DNA of 25,030 nt from Spirochaetales bacterium (lineage in GTDB: Bacteria > Spirochaetota > Spirochaetia > DSM-27196 > SLAA01): assembly GCA_007126415.1 (NCBI GenBank), contig SLBH01000105.1:1-25030 (forward strand), in the 5' to 3' direction. The translations under genes were made by a program, and so were the position numbers. The notes beneath the pieces were generated by a model, which saw nothing but the letters and a program-made list of their open reading frames with translations, searched no databases and had not been told where the DNA came from. Positions 7,960 to 15,243 of this stretch are shown here, piece by piece (the first letter of the stretch is position 1; each line of letters starts with the position of its first letter).

Positions 7960-9522
7960 TTATCGGCTCTTCACGTTGATTACTTTTGGAATCTTGTAGC
8001 CCGCGAGGCGCGGCTTGAGGAACCGGACTAGGCCGCGCCGTAGTTCGCGTGCGGCCTCGTCCGAGCGCTCACCGCCGTTGTCGCTACGGTCGAGCCTGTC
8101 GCCGACTTCCACCGTTGCCGTAACCCCATCTTCGCCGTACCGTAGGTCGGCTTCCTCAACCCACTCGCAGGTTTTGATGACGGCCCGAAGCTCCACAAGA
8201 TCTACCATCAGCCCGTTCGCCTTACAGGTTGCCTTCTTTTCGCGGACGAATACGAGTTCGTTACCGTTGTATCGACAGATATCGCCGGTATGAAACCAGC
8301 CGTCCTTGTCGAACGCCTCACCGGTTTCCCGTGATCGTCGATAGTACCCGAGCGCAACTCCGTCGCCGCGCAGCAATAGCTCGCCATCCTGCCCGGCGCA
8401 CTGCGTTTCCAAGCCCCGAAGCGGCTTACCGATGGTGCCGGCTCGCGCCTCGCTGCGTGCGTGCATCGCTACCGGCGTAAACTCCGTAAGCCCGTACCCA
8501 TTGATAACCTCCGCAGCAACGCGCTCGCGGAAGCGCTCAAACTGCTCCGAGCTCAACGCACTTCCCCCAAGCGCGAGCAGATCAACACCGATGCCGGAGC
8601 CGTCTTCGGGAGCAAACCGGTACAACGCCTCGCCAAGCTCCGGTACCACCGGGAGAAACGAGATGCGCTCGGCGGCGAAGGTCTCTATCGCGCGCCGTGG
8701 GTGAGCGGTCGCCACCACGATGGCCGGAACGCTGTACAGCAACGGTAGTACCACCCCAGTCACCAGCCCATAGATATGCGACATCGGCAGCATGAGCCCT
8801 ACGTTGCGGCATCGCTCAATTTCGATGCCTTCGGCAACCCCGGCCGCACCCTGCCGATACTGTTGCGCGGTCAACATCGCGCCGAGCGGATAACCGTAGC
8901 CGCGATAGGTGAAGTTGATCGAAACCACGTCGTCCGGTAAACTGAGTTCAGCGTCGGGATAGGGCCCAATCGGCGCTATCTGCTCCGGTGCAGCCCCTGA
9001 GGGATCGTCGCTACCCCTCGCAGTCGCGCCGATTCCGGTGTCTGAGCCGTTGCCTCCCGGAGCCGTCTCGCCGCCAGGCAAACCACTCAGCGTTTCAAAC
9101 CCCAATCCGCGTGAGACCAGAACCACGGAACTCGGATGCAGTCGCCGCAGATGCGGCGCAAGAATCGAGAGAAATGCCGGATCGCTAATCACGAGGTGCG
9201 GTTGCAAGTCTCTGAACACCGCTGCGAGCTCGGTCGCGCGATACTCGAGCTTCAGCGGCGCAACCACGATCTCGCGCTCCATGAGCGCGGTCAATGCCGC
9301 GGCATACAGCGTGCTGTTAGGTAAACACAGCGCCGCTCGCATCCCCGCGCCGACGCGGCAGCGGTTCAGATTCTGTCCGACCTCTCGCACCAGCGCGACG
9401 AACTCGCGTCCGCTGCAAGCCGCGTGCCGGTCGCGTCCGCTGTACTCTACGATGACGGGCTTGTCTCCGCGAGCCCGCGCAGCATCGAGAAGCTCGGCCC
9501 CCAAGCTCCGGTTCGAATTCAC
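7960..9522 (-). CDS. AMP-forming acyl/aryl ligase, divergent (ANL superfamily)
   Basis: This 520-residue cytosolic enzyme should activate a carboxylic acid as its adenylate and probably transfer it to the adjacent ACP. Recognisable ANL core motifs are NGYGLTE at 341-347 (A5), GWFHTGD at 408-414 (A7) and the hinge region FVREKK at 425-430. The A3 phosphate-binding loop is atypical: NFTYRGYGYPLG at 203-214 instead of the usual Ser/Thr/Gly-rich loop ending in Pro-Lys-Gly. The candidate A10 lysine (Lys518) is three residues from the C-terminus. A Gly/Ser-rich low-complexity insertion lies at about 145-180. GTG 9522 overlaps the upstream stop by 4 bp (GTGA) and has GGAG at 9533-9530. The substrate is unknown. 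Confidence 0.85.
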   Translation of the reverse strand: MNSNRSLGAELLDAARARGDKPVIVEYSGRDRHAACSGREFVALVREVGQNLNRCRVGAGMRAALCLPNSTLYAAALTALMEREIVVAPLKLEYRATELAAVFRDLQPHLVISDPAFLSILAPHLRRLHPSSVVLVSRGLGFETLSGLPGGETAPGGNGSDTGIGATARGSDDPSGAAPEQIAPIGPYPDAELSLPDDVVSINFTYRGYGYPLGAMLTAQQYRQGAAGVAEGIEIERCRNVGLMLPMSHIYGLVTGVVLPLLYSVPAIVVATAHPRRAIETFAAERISFLPVVPELGEALYRFAPEDGSGIGVDLLALGGSALSSEQFERFRERVAAEVINGYGLTEFTPVAMHARSEARAGTIGKPLRGLETQCAGQDGELLLRGDGVALGYYRRSRETGEAFDKDGWFHTGDICRYNGNELVFVREKKATCKANGLMVDLVELRAVIKTCEWVEEADLRYGEDGVTATVEVGDRLDRSDNGGERSDEAARELRRGLVRFLKPRLAGYKIPKVINVKSR

Positions 9523-12500
9523 GGCTTCACTCCAACCACGATGACCGCCTGCGGCGGGTTCCCCAACGCGGACTCGCGCTGTACAACCTGGAATCCGGCG
9601 CGAAGAAGCAGCGCCGCGAGCTCGTCAGCGGAATAGAATCTGAAATAGCCGTCCTCCTCGAGCTCGAAGAGACCGGCCGCCTCGTTGAGCATCTCGCGTG
9701 CGTATTCCAATGCCTGTGCGCTATCGCCGGCGCCGGCCGTCGGCGTTCCAAGATCGCTCACGTACTCGGTGAAGATCGTCGAGATATCACTATCCGGGCG
9801 CATACTCGAGATGACCAGGCGCCCGCCGGGAGCGAGGATGCGCCACAGCTCCTCGATCGCGTACTCCGGATTAAAGAGATACGAAATGAACAGGCTCGCC
9901 ACCACCACATCAAAGGCCGCATCCGCGAAGCCTTGCGGCGGCAACACCAGCCCCCGCCCAAGGTTGAGCATCCGAAACTCGAGCTGCTCGGCCCGCAAAG
10001 GTTCACCGGGTGAGATACTCAGACCGCCCCCAGTCTCCTCCGGCGCAAGCTGTCCACACACCGCACGAGCGGCGAGGCTCAACTCGCGCAACACACCGGC
10101 CGCGTCATTGCCGTTGCGCTCGCCCACGTTTCGGTACAGATCGTCGGATAGCGGGGAACCCTGCAGCGCCGCTTCGAGCTCTCGCGGCGCCTCGGATAGA
10201 AGCCGGTCGAGCATGACGTTCGTCAGCCCTTCCACGCGCCCACGCAGATACTCACCACCGAGCTCAGGGTTTTCGTGGAGCCGTTGGAACGGAATGAAAC
10301 GGCTCGGCTCGAGATCAACAACTCGGAACTCGGTCCGCCACGGGCACGCGTCCTCTTCGCCACTCTCCGAAACGATCGCAGCCGCAACGCCCTCGAGCTT
10401 CGCGGCTGCGCTCTGAAGTGCGCTCGGCACGAGGTCGATCGCGGTTATCGTGACCGGGGTCTTCGGACGGCGTACTGCCAACTGCGCTACAAGACGCTCA
10501 AGAAAAAGCCCGGTGCCACATCCCACGTCCGCCACACGCGTGCCGGCACCGACCGCCGCGAGCTCAACTTCACGATCCAGAAAGCGCCGGAACGGGTCGA
10601 TATTTCGATACACGTCGTAGCCTGATCCCGCAGACCCTTCGCCGATCAAGTAGCGTTCCCAGTAACGCGGCGCGTCGAGAGTCTCGTGATGATCAAGACG
10701 TTCACGCTCACGCGTTATTAGCTCAAGCAGTTCTTCACGGTCCGGTTTCAGCGCCTCAACTTCTTCTCGGTGAACCATCGCAAAAATTCGCGATGCGATG
10801 AGCGCGAAGGTCGCGATCGCGTCGTCACTCGTGCGTAGGTTGTGACCGGCCGGCACGCGTATGACCTCGCGCGCGGCCGGCGCGGCGATGCTCATGATGT
10901 CGAGTACGTCATCGGAGGTTACCCACTTATCATGCTCGCCGTATATCCACAGCACCGGCGCTTCGATCTCGCCCATATCGGCGCGCGCATCCGATACCGT
11001 GGCGAGTCCGTGCCGGATGAGGTCGCCGGCGATCGCGTCGAGGTTCACAAGGTGCCCAAGCAAACCCGCAACGCCGATCGGCACGCCGAGTTTATAGTTG
11101 CCGACCGGATCTATGCCGCCGAGCGTGTTTACGAGCGCCGGTTGCCCCGCCGCCACCCCCATGACGCTCACCCAGAACACGATGCGCTCGCGATTGCGAG
11201 GATCTAACGCCGCTTTACGCCCTTCGAGCGCGGCCATGCTGAAGGTTACCGGAACCACTCCGGTAGGTGTGAAGAGATCAGTGCCGTAGGCGAAATCGAT
11301 CGTCGCCTGAAGATCCGAGAGACTCTGCGAAACGCGAAAGCGTAACATATCGTACTCGCGGCTACCATCGGCCACGCTCGAGTAGCTTTCCCCGGGCCGG
11401 TCGATTCCGTCGTAGCGAATCGTCACTACCTCACGCCCATGACGCGCAAACGTCGCGGTCAATACCGCTGCTAAGGGCGCGGTTGCTTCCTTCTTCTTCC
11501 CGAAGGCCGGCGGCAGGATCACTACCAGCGCCTCGCCGCCGAACGCCGTAGCGTTCACCAACGCCTTGATCGGGCGCCCTTCTCGATCGTAGTACGTAAC
11601 CGCTCGAGATTGCGCCGCTTCACCAAGCGGCGCAGTACGGCTGGAGTTTTTGAGCTGCTCCCAGGCAGATGCGTCGATACGTTTGACCGCTGAGGCTTCC
11701 CGTTCAACCCCGCACTCGATTCCAATCACGACCCGGGTACCCGACTCCGAAGCTTCGGCCGTTGTGTGGCGAATCTCGCCAAGACGTGATCCTTCTCCAC
11801 GATCATAGCGGAGCGAGGCGCCGATGCGCAGAAAACCCGAAAGCTCCTCGAACGCCCCCTTGAGCTCGAGCAGACAGCGCATTCCACGCGAACTCGCGTC
11901 GACCACGCGACCCGAGAAGCGTTTCCCGGGCAGGTCGAGCAACTCTATCTCCACAACGGTATCCTGCGCGCCGGGCTGATCGCGCCCCTGCCCACGCTTC
12001 TCGGAACGGAACACTTCCCGAGGAGACGAGAGCTCTACGGAATCACCGTCACGGCTGCTGACGCGACTCCGGAAAAAATAGTTCTCGCCGTCAAGATTGA
12101 GCCCGACTATGAGTCCGACGGCGGTGTCGTCCGTTTCCTCCGTTCCGGTCAAGAGGGTATCGTCCGACTCATCGCACCGAACCGTCAACGTGTGCGTTTC
12201 GGACAGTAACCGCGTCTCTATCACGCGCTCGCGGTCTTGGCCAATGATCCGGAGTTCCGCCTGTTTCGAACGGGCGCGCTCAAGAACACGAGCAATCTCT
12301 TCGGGTTCAAGTCGGAACTCGGAGTCGTGATCGGGCCGTGCTGCAAGGCGTTCATAGGCTACGCGCAGCGCCACACCGGAACTCTGATCGACAACGAAGT
12401 TCCGCAGACGCGCGGCGTGTACTTCATTGATCCGCTCGATCGCAAGGCCCGCGGTTGAGTACTCCGCGAAACGCTCGGCGCGCACGTGCACAACCGCAGC

Positions 12501-13028
12501 CTCGAGAGTGATGGTGCGTCGGTCCCCGGGAAGCTGAAACCCGAGGCGCAAAGACTCGGCGGTGCTGAGCGCCCCGCTGAAGCGGATCTGCAGCCCTTCG
12601 GTCGAGATCTGGCGGATGCTCTCGATCTCGAGGTCATCGCGTTCACACTCCACCGGGACGATCCGGCACGCGACGCGGGGCAGCTTTCTGACGTCGGGCG
12701 TCCCGCCGTCCGACTCGGCGCGTGAAAACGAATCACGCACAAATTGCTGAAGCACTGAACGCTCTCGCTCGCTAGGAAAGTTGAACCTCAGCGCAACCCG
12801 GTGCACCTCACTACGTGGATTCGGTGCAGACCGCAACGGTTTCACCGGAAGACGCAGCTCGTCGCGAACACCGGGGAGTCTAAACTGCACTGCTTGTGGC
12901 TCGGCCGCTCTCGGGAGCTCCAGCATCATACCTGAGGCACTGATATCTACACTGCGGGCAAACACCTCCCCGTCGGGCGTTTCACACTCCACCCAGCCCT
13001 GGTGCCTAACTCGCACGTGACGTCGCAT
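9519..13028 (-). CDS. PilZ-PilZ-PilZ / alpha-beta hydrolase / SAM methyltransferase fusion protein
   Basis: One uninterrupted frame encodes 1169 residues. PilZ-like module 1 (about 1-105) has an Arg-rich start and DISASG at 28-33. Module 2 (112-215) has RKLPR at 114-118, but QISTEG where Asp is expected. Residues 235-340 resemble a YcgR-type N-terminal domain, followed by module 3 with RSEKR at 341-345 and DASSRG at 377-382. An alpha/beta hydrolase follows (about 475-755): candidate nucleophile Ser597 in TFSMAA, acid in YGEHD (697-700), and His729 in PAGHN. The C-terminal domain (785-1169) is a class I methyltransferase with VADVGCGTG at 832-840, AIDLVPS at 863-869 and FDVVVAS at 1039-1045. 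PilZ domains bind c-di-GMP, so the two enzyme domains may be gated by it. ATG 13028 has GGGAG at 13042-13038. The overall architecture is unknown to me. Confidence 0.88.
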   Translation of the reverse strand: MRRHVRVRHQGWVECETPDGEVFARSVDISASGMMLELPRAAEPQAVQFRLPGVRDELRLPVKPLRSAPNPRSEVHRVALRFNFPSERERSVLQQFVRDSFSRAESDGGTPDVRKLPRVACRIVPVECERDDLEIESIRQISTEGLQIRFSGALSTAESLRLGFQLPGDRRTITLEAAVVHVRAERFAEYSTAGLAIERINEVHAARLRNFVVDQSSGVALRVAYERLAARPDHDSEFRLEPEEIARVLERARSKQAELRIIGQDRERVIETRLLSETHTLTVRCDESDDTLLTGTEETDDTAVGLIVGLNLDGENYFFRSRVSSRDGDSVELSSPREVFRSEKRGQGRDQPGAQDTVVEIELLDLPGKRFSGRVVDASSRGMRCLLELKGAFEELSGFLRIGASLRYDRGEGSRLGEIRHTTAEASESGTRVVIGIECGVEREASAVKRIDASAWEQLKNSSRTAPLGEAAQSRAVTYYDREGRPIKALVNATAFGGEALVVILPPAFGKKKEATAPLAAVLTATFARHGREVVTIRYDGIDRPGESYSSVADGSREYDMLRFRVSQSLSDLQATIDFAYGTDLFTPTGVVPVTFSMAALEGRKAALDPRNRERIVFWVSVMGVAAGQPALVNTLGGIDPVGNYKLGVPIGVAGLLGHLVNLDAIAGDLIRHGLATVSDARADMGEIEAPVLWIYGEHDKWVTSDDVLDIMSIAAPAAREVIRVPAGHNLRTSDDAIATFALIASRIFAMVHREEVEALKPDREELLELITRERERLDHHETLDAPRYWERYLIGEGSAGSGYDVYRNIDPFRRFLDREVELAAVGAGTRVADVGCGTGLFLERLVAQLAVRRPKTPVTITAIDLVPSALQSAAAKLEGVAAAIVSESGEEDACPWRTEFRVVDLEPSRFIPFQRLHENPELGGEYLRGRVEGLTNVMLDRLLSEAPRELEAALQGSPLSDDLYRNVGERNGNDAAGVLRELSLAARAVCGQLAPEETGGGLSISPGEPLRAEQLEFRMLNLGRGLVLPPQGFADAAFDVVVASLFISYLFNPEYAIEELWRILAPGGRLVISSMRPDSDISTIFTEYVSDLGTPTAGAGDSAQALEYAREMLNEAAGLFELEEDGYFRFYSADELAALLLRAGFQVVQRESALGNPPQAVIVVGVKP

Positions 13029-13047
13029 ACAGGCTGACTCCCATTAC

Positions 13048-13100
13048 GAAAATACAGGCGCCACCCGAGGCGCCATTTTCAAGGTTTCGGGTGCCGGCGC
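13048..13100 (-). promoter_or_regulatory. Leader with two alternative folds (attenuator-like)
   Basis: The minus-strand leader holds a hairpin: GAAAAT (13080-13075) pairs with ATTTTC (13053-13048), and GGCGCC (13074-13069) with GGCGCC (13062-13057), around a six-base loop TCGGGT. It is followed by the Shine-Dalgarno of the fusion gene. Upstream, ACCCGA (13092-13087) and GCGCC (13100-13096) can instead pair with that loop and with GGCGC (13062-13058). That gives a competing 11-bp helix with a three-base bulge. Mutually exclusive folds of this kind are typical of attenuators. The effector and mechanism are unknown. Confidence 0.5.
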
Positions 13101-13123
13101 GCGGCGTGACGAACTTACCTAAG

Positions 13124-13151
13124 ATTGTATAGGTTATCTGAATATAGTCAA
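13124..13151 (-). promoter_or_regulatory. Promoter of the PilZ-fusion/ligase/ACP/HD-GYP operon
   Basis: On the minus strand, TTGACT at 13151-13146 (5 of 6) and TACAAT at 13129-13124 (5 of 6) are 16 bp apart. The predicted transcript start near 13117 leaves a leader of about 90 bases before ATG 13028, containing the alternative hairpins. No other strong promoter was noticed in the operon. Confidence 0.7.
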
Positions 13152-13211
13152 CGCCCGATTATCTGCAGCTTGAGAGAAGCGGTCGATAAGCGCTCCGGGA
13201 GGTTGGATTAC

Positions 13212-13239
13212 GGAAAGCCGCGGCCGGGCGGCCGCGGCT
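13212..13239 (-). terminator. Intrinsic terminator after the small exported protein gene
   Basis: On the minus strand AGCCGCGGCC (13239-13230) and GGCCGCGGCT (13225-13216) form a perfect 10-bp GC-rich stem with a four-base loop, followed by TTCC. It lies 18 bases past the stop codon of the upstream gene. The T-tract is short. It isolates that gene from the operon promoter at 13151. Confidence 0.65.
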
Positions 13240-13256
13240 GTGTGGCGAAGGCGTGG

Positions 13257-13796
13257 TTAGCGGCGGCCACCTCGCGGCGGCGTTCTCGAGCCGCGCCGTT
13301 CAAAGGATTGCTCGCGCTCCTTTTGCTGGATGCGGGGCGCGTCCTCGCGGCCGCCAAGCGGCTCGCGGTCGAGCGCCAACCCACGCGCATCCTCGGCGCG
13401 CTCACCGCGCGCCTCGTTTACCGCGTTTCGACGCTCGCCGCCGCCGGCCCACAGCGGGTACCGCGCCTCGTGCCAGAATTCCTGTTGAACTCCGTCGGTA
13501 GTGACGCTCATCGGTGCAACGTATTCCGGCACCGAAAACCCGCTCACCTCCACCGCCGCGCCTTCGGTGTACGGTAGCTCCTTGGTGTGCCCGAAGCGGC
13601 CGAGCATCAGCTGATAACTCGCGTCGTCGGTCTCCACGAACCACTCTTCGTCACGATGCTCCAGCGTTCCCCGTAGTTCCGAGACCGCTCCGTCGCGAGC
13701 CACCTCGCGCCCAACCGGGGTTCCGTTCGTTGCAAAAGCGCCGATGGTAACCGCCGTCGCCAAGACCGCGGCAACTAAGATCCTGTGTGTACGCAT
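13257..13796 (-). CDS. Small exported protein of unknown function
   Basis: I do not recognise a named family for this 179-residue protein. It has an apparent signal peptide (basic MRTHR, then a hydrophobic stretch to about residue 22). A compact region of about 70 residues follows (SELRGTLEHRDEEWFVETDDASYQLMLG, continuing to AAVEVSGFSV), whose alternating strands resemble small OB-like beta-barrels. The C-terminal third (from about 118) is highly charged, rich in Arg, Glu and Gly, and probably disordered. ATG 13796 has a strong AGGAGGT at 13809-13803. The gene lies 78 bp after the sensor kinase on the same strand and is followed by a terminator, so it is probably the last gene of the regulator-kinase operon. 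An accessory envelope role for the sensor is possible but unproven. Confidence 0.7.
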   Translation of the reverse strand: MRTHRILVAAVLATAVTIGAFATNGTPVGREVARDGAVSELRGTLEHRDEEWFVETDDASYQLMLGRFGHTKELPYTEGAAVEVSGFSVPEYVAPMSVTTDGVQQEFWHEARYPLWAGGGERRNAVNEARGERAEDARGLALDREPLGGREDAPRIQQKEREQSFERRGSRTPPRGGRR

Positions 13797-13874
13797 TTTC
13801 GTACCTCCTGTGCTACAAGTTCTGCCGGTAATCTACTTGGACGAGATGGCGCGCCGGTGTAGCGCGTATGAAGA

Positions 13875-15239
13875 TTACGTGAGTTCGCTCGGCAACGTGA
13901 TCGATACAACGGTACCACGGTCGTGATCGCTACTGATCCTGATGCTGCCGTTGTGCAACAGCACGATGCGCCTCGCGATCGTAAGCCCCAGCCCCGACCC
14001 GGGCGTGTTGCGCGCGTACTCGCCACGGTAGAGGCGTTCAAAGAGTCGTTCCAGTTCCTCGGGCGGTATCGGCGGCCCCTCGTTCGTAACGGTGATGCGA
14101 ACGCCCCCGTTCTCCGTACGCGGGCCGGCCGCCTCGCGCGTTTCATGGGTTTCATGCGTTTCATGCGTCCCGTGCTTGCCGCGGGCGGGGTCAATTCGCA
14201 GGTTAATTACGCCCCGTTCCGGAGCGTGCCGCACGGCATTCGAGACCACGTTCGAGACCGCCCGATAGATGAGCGCCTCATCGGCACAGAGCGCTTGCAC
14301 GCCGAGATGCACCCGCCAGACCAACTGTTTGCGCTCGATCTCATGGTGAAACCGCTGCCTCAAGGTCTCGACGAAATCGTCGCTCGAAAACGTCGAGCCG
14401 TTCAGGGCGAGGTCGGGTTGCTCAAGCCGCATCAACTCCTCGAGGTCGGCGATCAAGCGTTCCACCCGACCGAGTTCGCCGAGCGTCGCCTGTATCGTAC
14501 CGGCGTCGGGGGTATATACCCCGTCGAGAATCGCCTCGAGACGAGCCCGGATCGAGGCGATCGGTGTGCGCAGGTCGTGCGTTACGTCCTGCGCCCACTG
14601 GGCGCGCAGTTCGCGCTCGTTCGACAAACGCGACGCGAGCGTGTTGGCGGCGCGCGCGATACGCGCAATCTCTTCGGTGCCCTGCTCCGGAATGGCCGCG
14701 GCCGGCCGACCGTAGGCAATTGAGTCGATACCCTCGGCCACCCGCGCCGCCGGGCTCGTGAGCGAGCGAGCAAACCCCCAGGCGGTGACGAGCGCAGCGC
14801 CGAACGCGGCTACCGCGCCGGCGGCGGCCGCGCGCAACAGCGACTCGGTGAGCGCCCGGTTCGCGGCGTCGTTTCGAAAAGCGGTGCTCCCCACCGAGTA
14901 ATAGCCGCGGAGCGCACCGTTCTCACGTACCGGTATGCGCTCCTCATCGTGCTCGCGCCGACGCCCTACCCCGCGATTAGAGGCTATTACACGCCCGTCG
15001 CGGTCGTAGACAAACACCGGAACGTCTTGCGGGATCAACTCTTGAGCGCCTTCTTCGCCCGCCGCAGAATCTCGGGATAAGATTCGCCGAGCACCTTCTT
15101 CCACCATCGCGACACGCCTGGCACTCCAGGTGGAGAGCGAGTAGTTGTAACCGGCTACCAGCGCGCCGCTGAGTACCACAAGCAGAACCGCGAAACTGAT
15201 GACGAACGCAATCAGCGTTCGGCGAAAGAGACTACCCAT
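13875..15239 (-). CDS. Sensor histidine kinase of an OmpR-type two-component system
   Basis: This is a 454-residue inner membrane kinase. TM1 is at about 9-31, a periplasmic region of roughly 100 residues follows, and TM2 is at about 134-156. Then come a HAMP-like linker, a HisKA domain with His221 in VTHDLRTP and an HATPase domain with Asn334 and GSGLGL at 414-419. The D-box reads NEGPPI (386-391), with Asn in place of the usual first Asp, a substitution also seen in other BaeS/CusS-like kinases. A low-complexity His/Thr/Glu insertion (about 354-368) sits inside the ATPase domain. ATG 15239 is four bases past the regulator stop codon; the longer frame to 15359 would overlap the regulator by 116 bp and add a non-membrane N-terminus, so it is rejected. 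Confidence 0.9.
   Translation of the reverse strand: MGSLFRRTLIAFVISFAVLLVVLSGALVAGYNYSLSTWSARRVAMVEEGARRILSRDSAAGEEGAQELIPQDVPVFVYDRDGRVIASNRGVGRRREHDEERIPVRENGALRGYYSVGSTAFRNDAANRALTESLLRAAAAGAVAAFGAALVTAWGFARSLTSPAARVAEGIDSIAYGRPAAAIPEQGTEEIARIARAANTLASRLSNERELRAQWAQDVTHDLRTPIASIRARLEAILDGVYTPDAGTIQATLGELGRVERLIADLEELMRLEQPDLALNGSTFSSDDFVETLRQRFHHEIERKQLVWRVHLGVQALCADEALIYRAVSNVVSNAVRHAPERGVINLRIDPARGKHGTHETHETHETREAAGPRTENGGVRITVTNEGPPIPPEELERLFERLYRGEYARNTPGSGLGLTIARRIVLLHNGSIRISSDHDRGTVVSITLPSELT
14141..14167. repeat. 9-bp tandem repeat inside the sensor kinase gene
   Basis: TTTCATGGG at 14141-14149 is followed by TTTCATGCG at 14150-14158 and 14159-14167. On the coding strand it encodes three His-Glu-Thr units in the ATPase domain. 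Since nine is a multiple of three, changes in copy number would keep the frame. Confidence 0.85.
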
Positions 15240-15243
15240 TACT

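Noticed and set aside
9685..10416. Rightward 243-codon open frame
   Set aside because: It is antisense to the methyltransferase domain of the fusion gene, which has clear motifs; the translation is Ser/Arg-rich noise.
13029..13117. c-di-GMP (GEMM) riboswitch in the leader of the PilZ-fusion operon
   Set aside because: The neighbours made it attractive, but the conserved GEMM core sequence and tetraloop-receptor arrangement were not found by eye.
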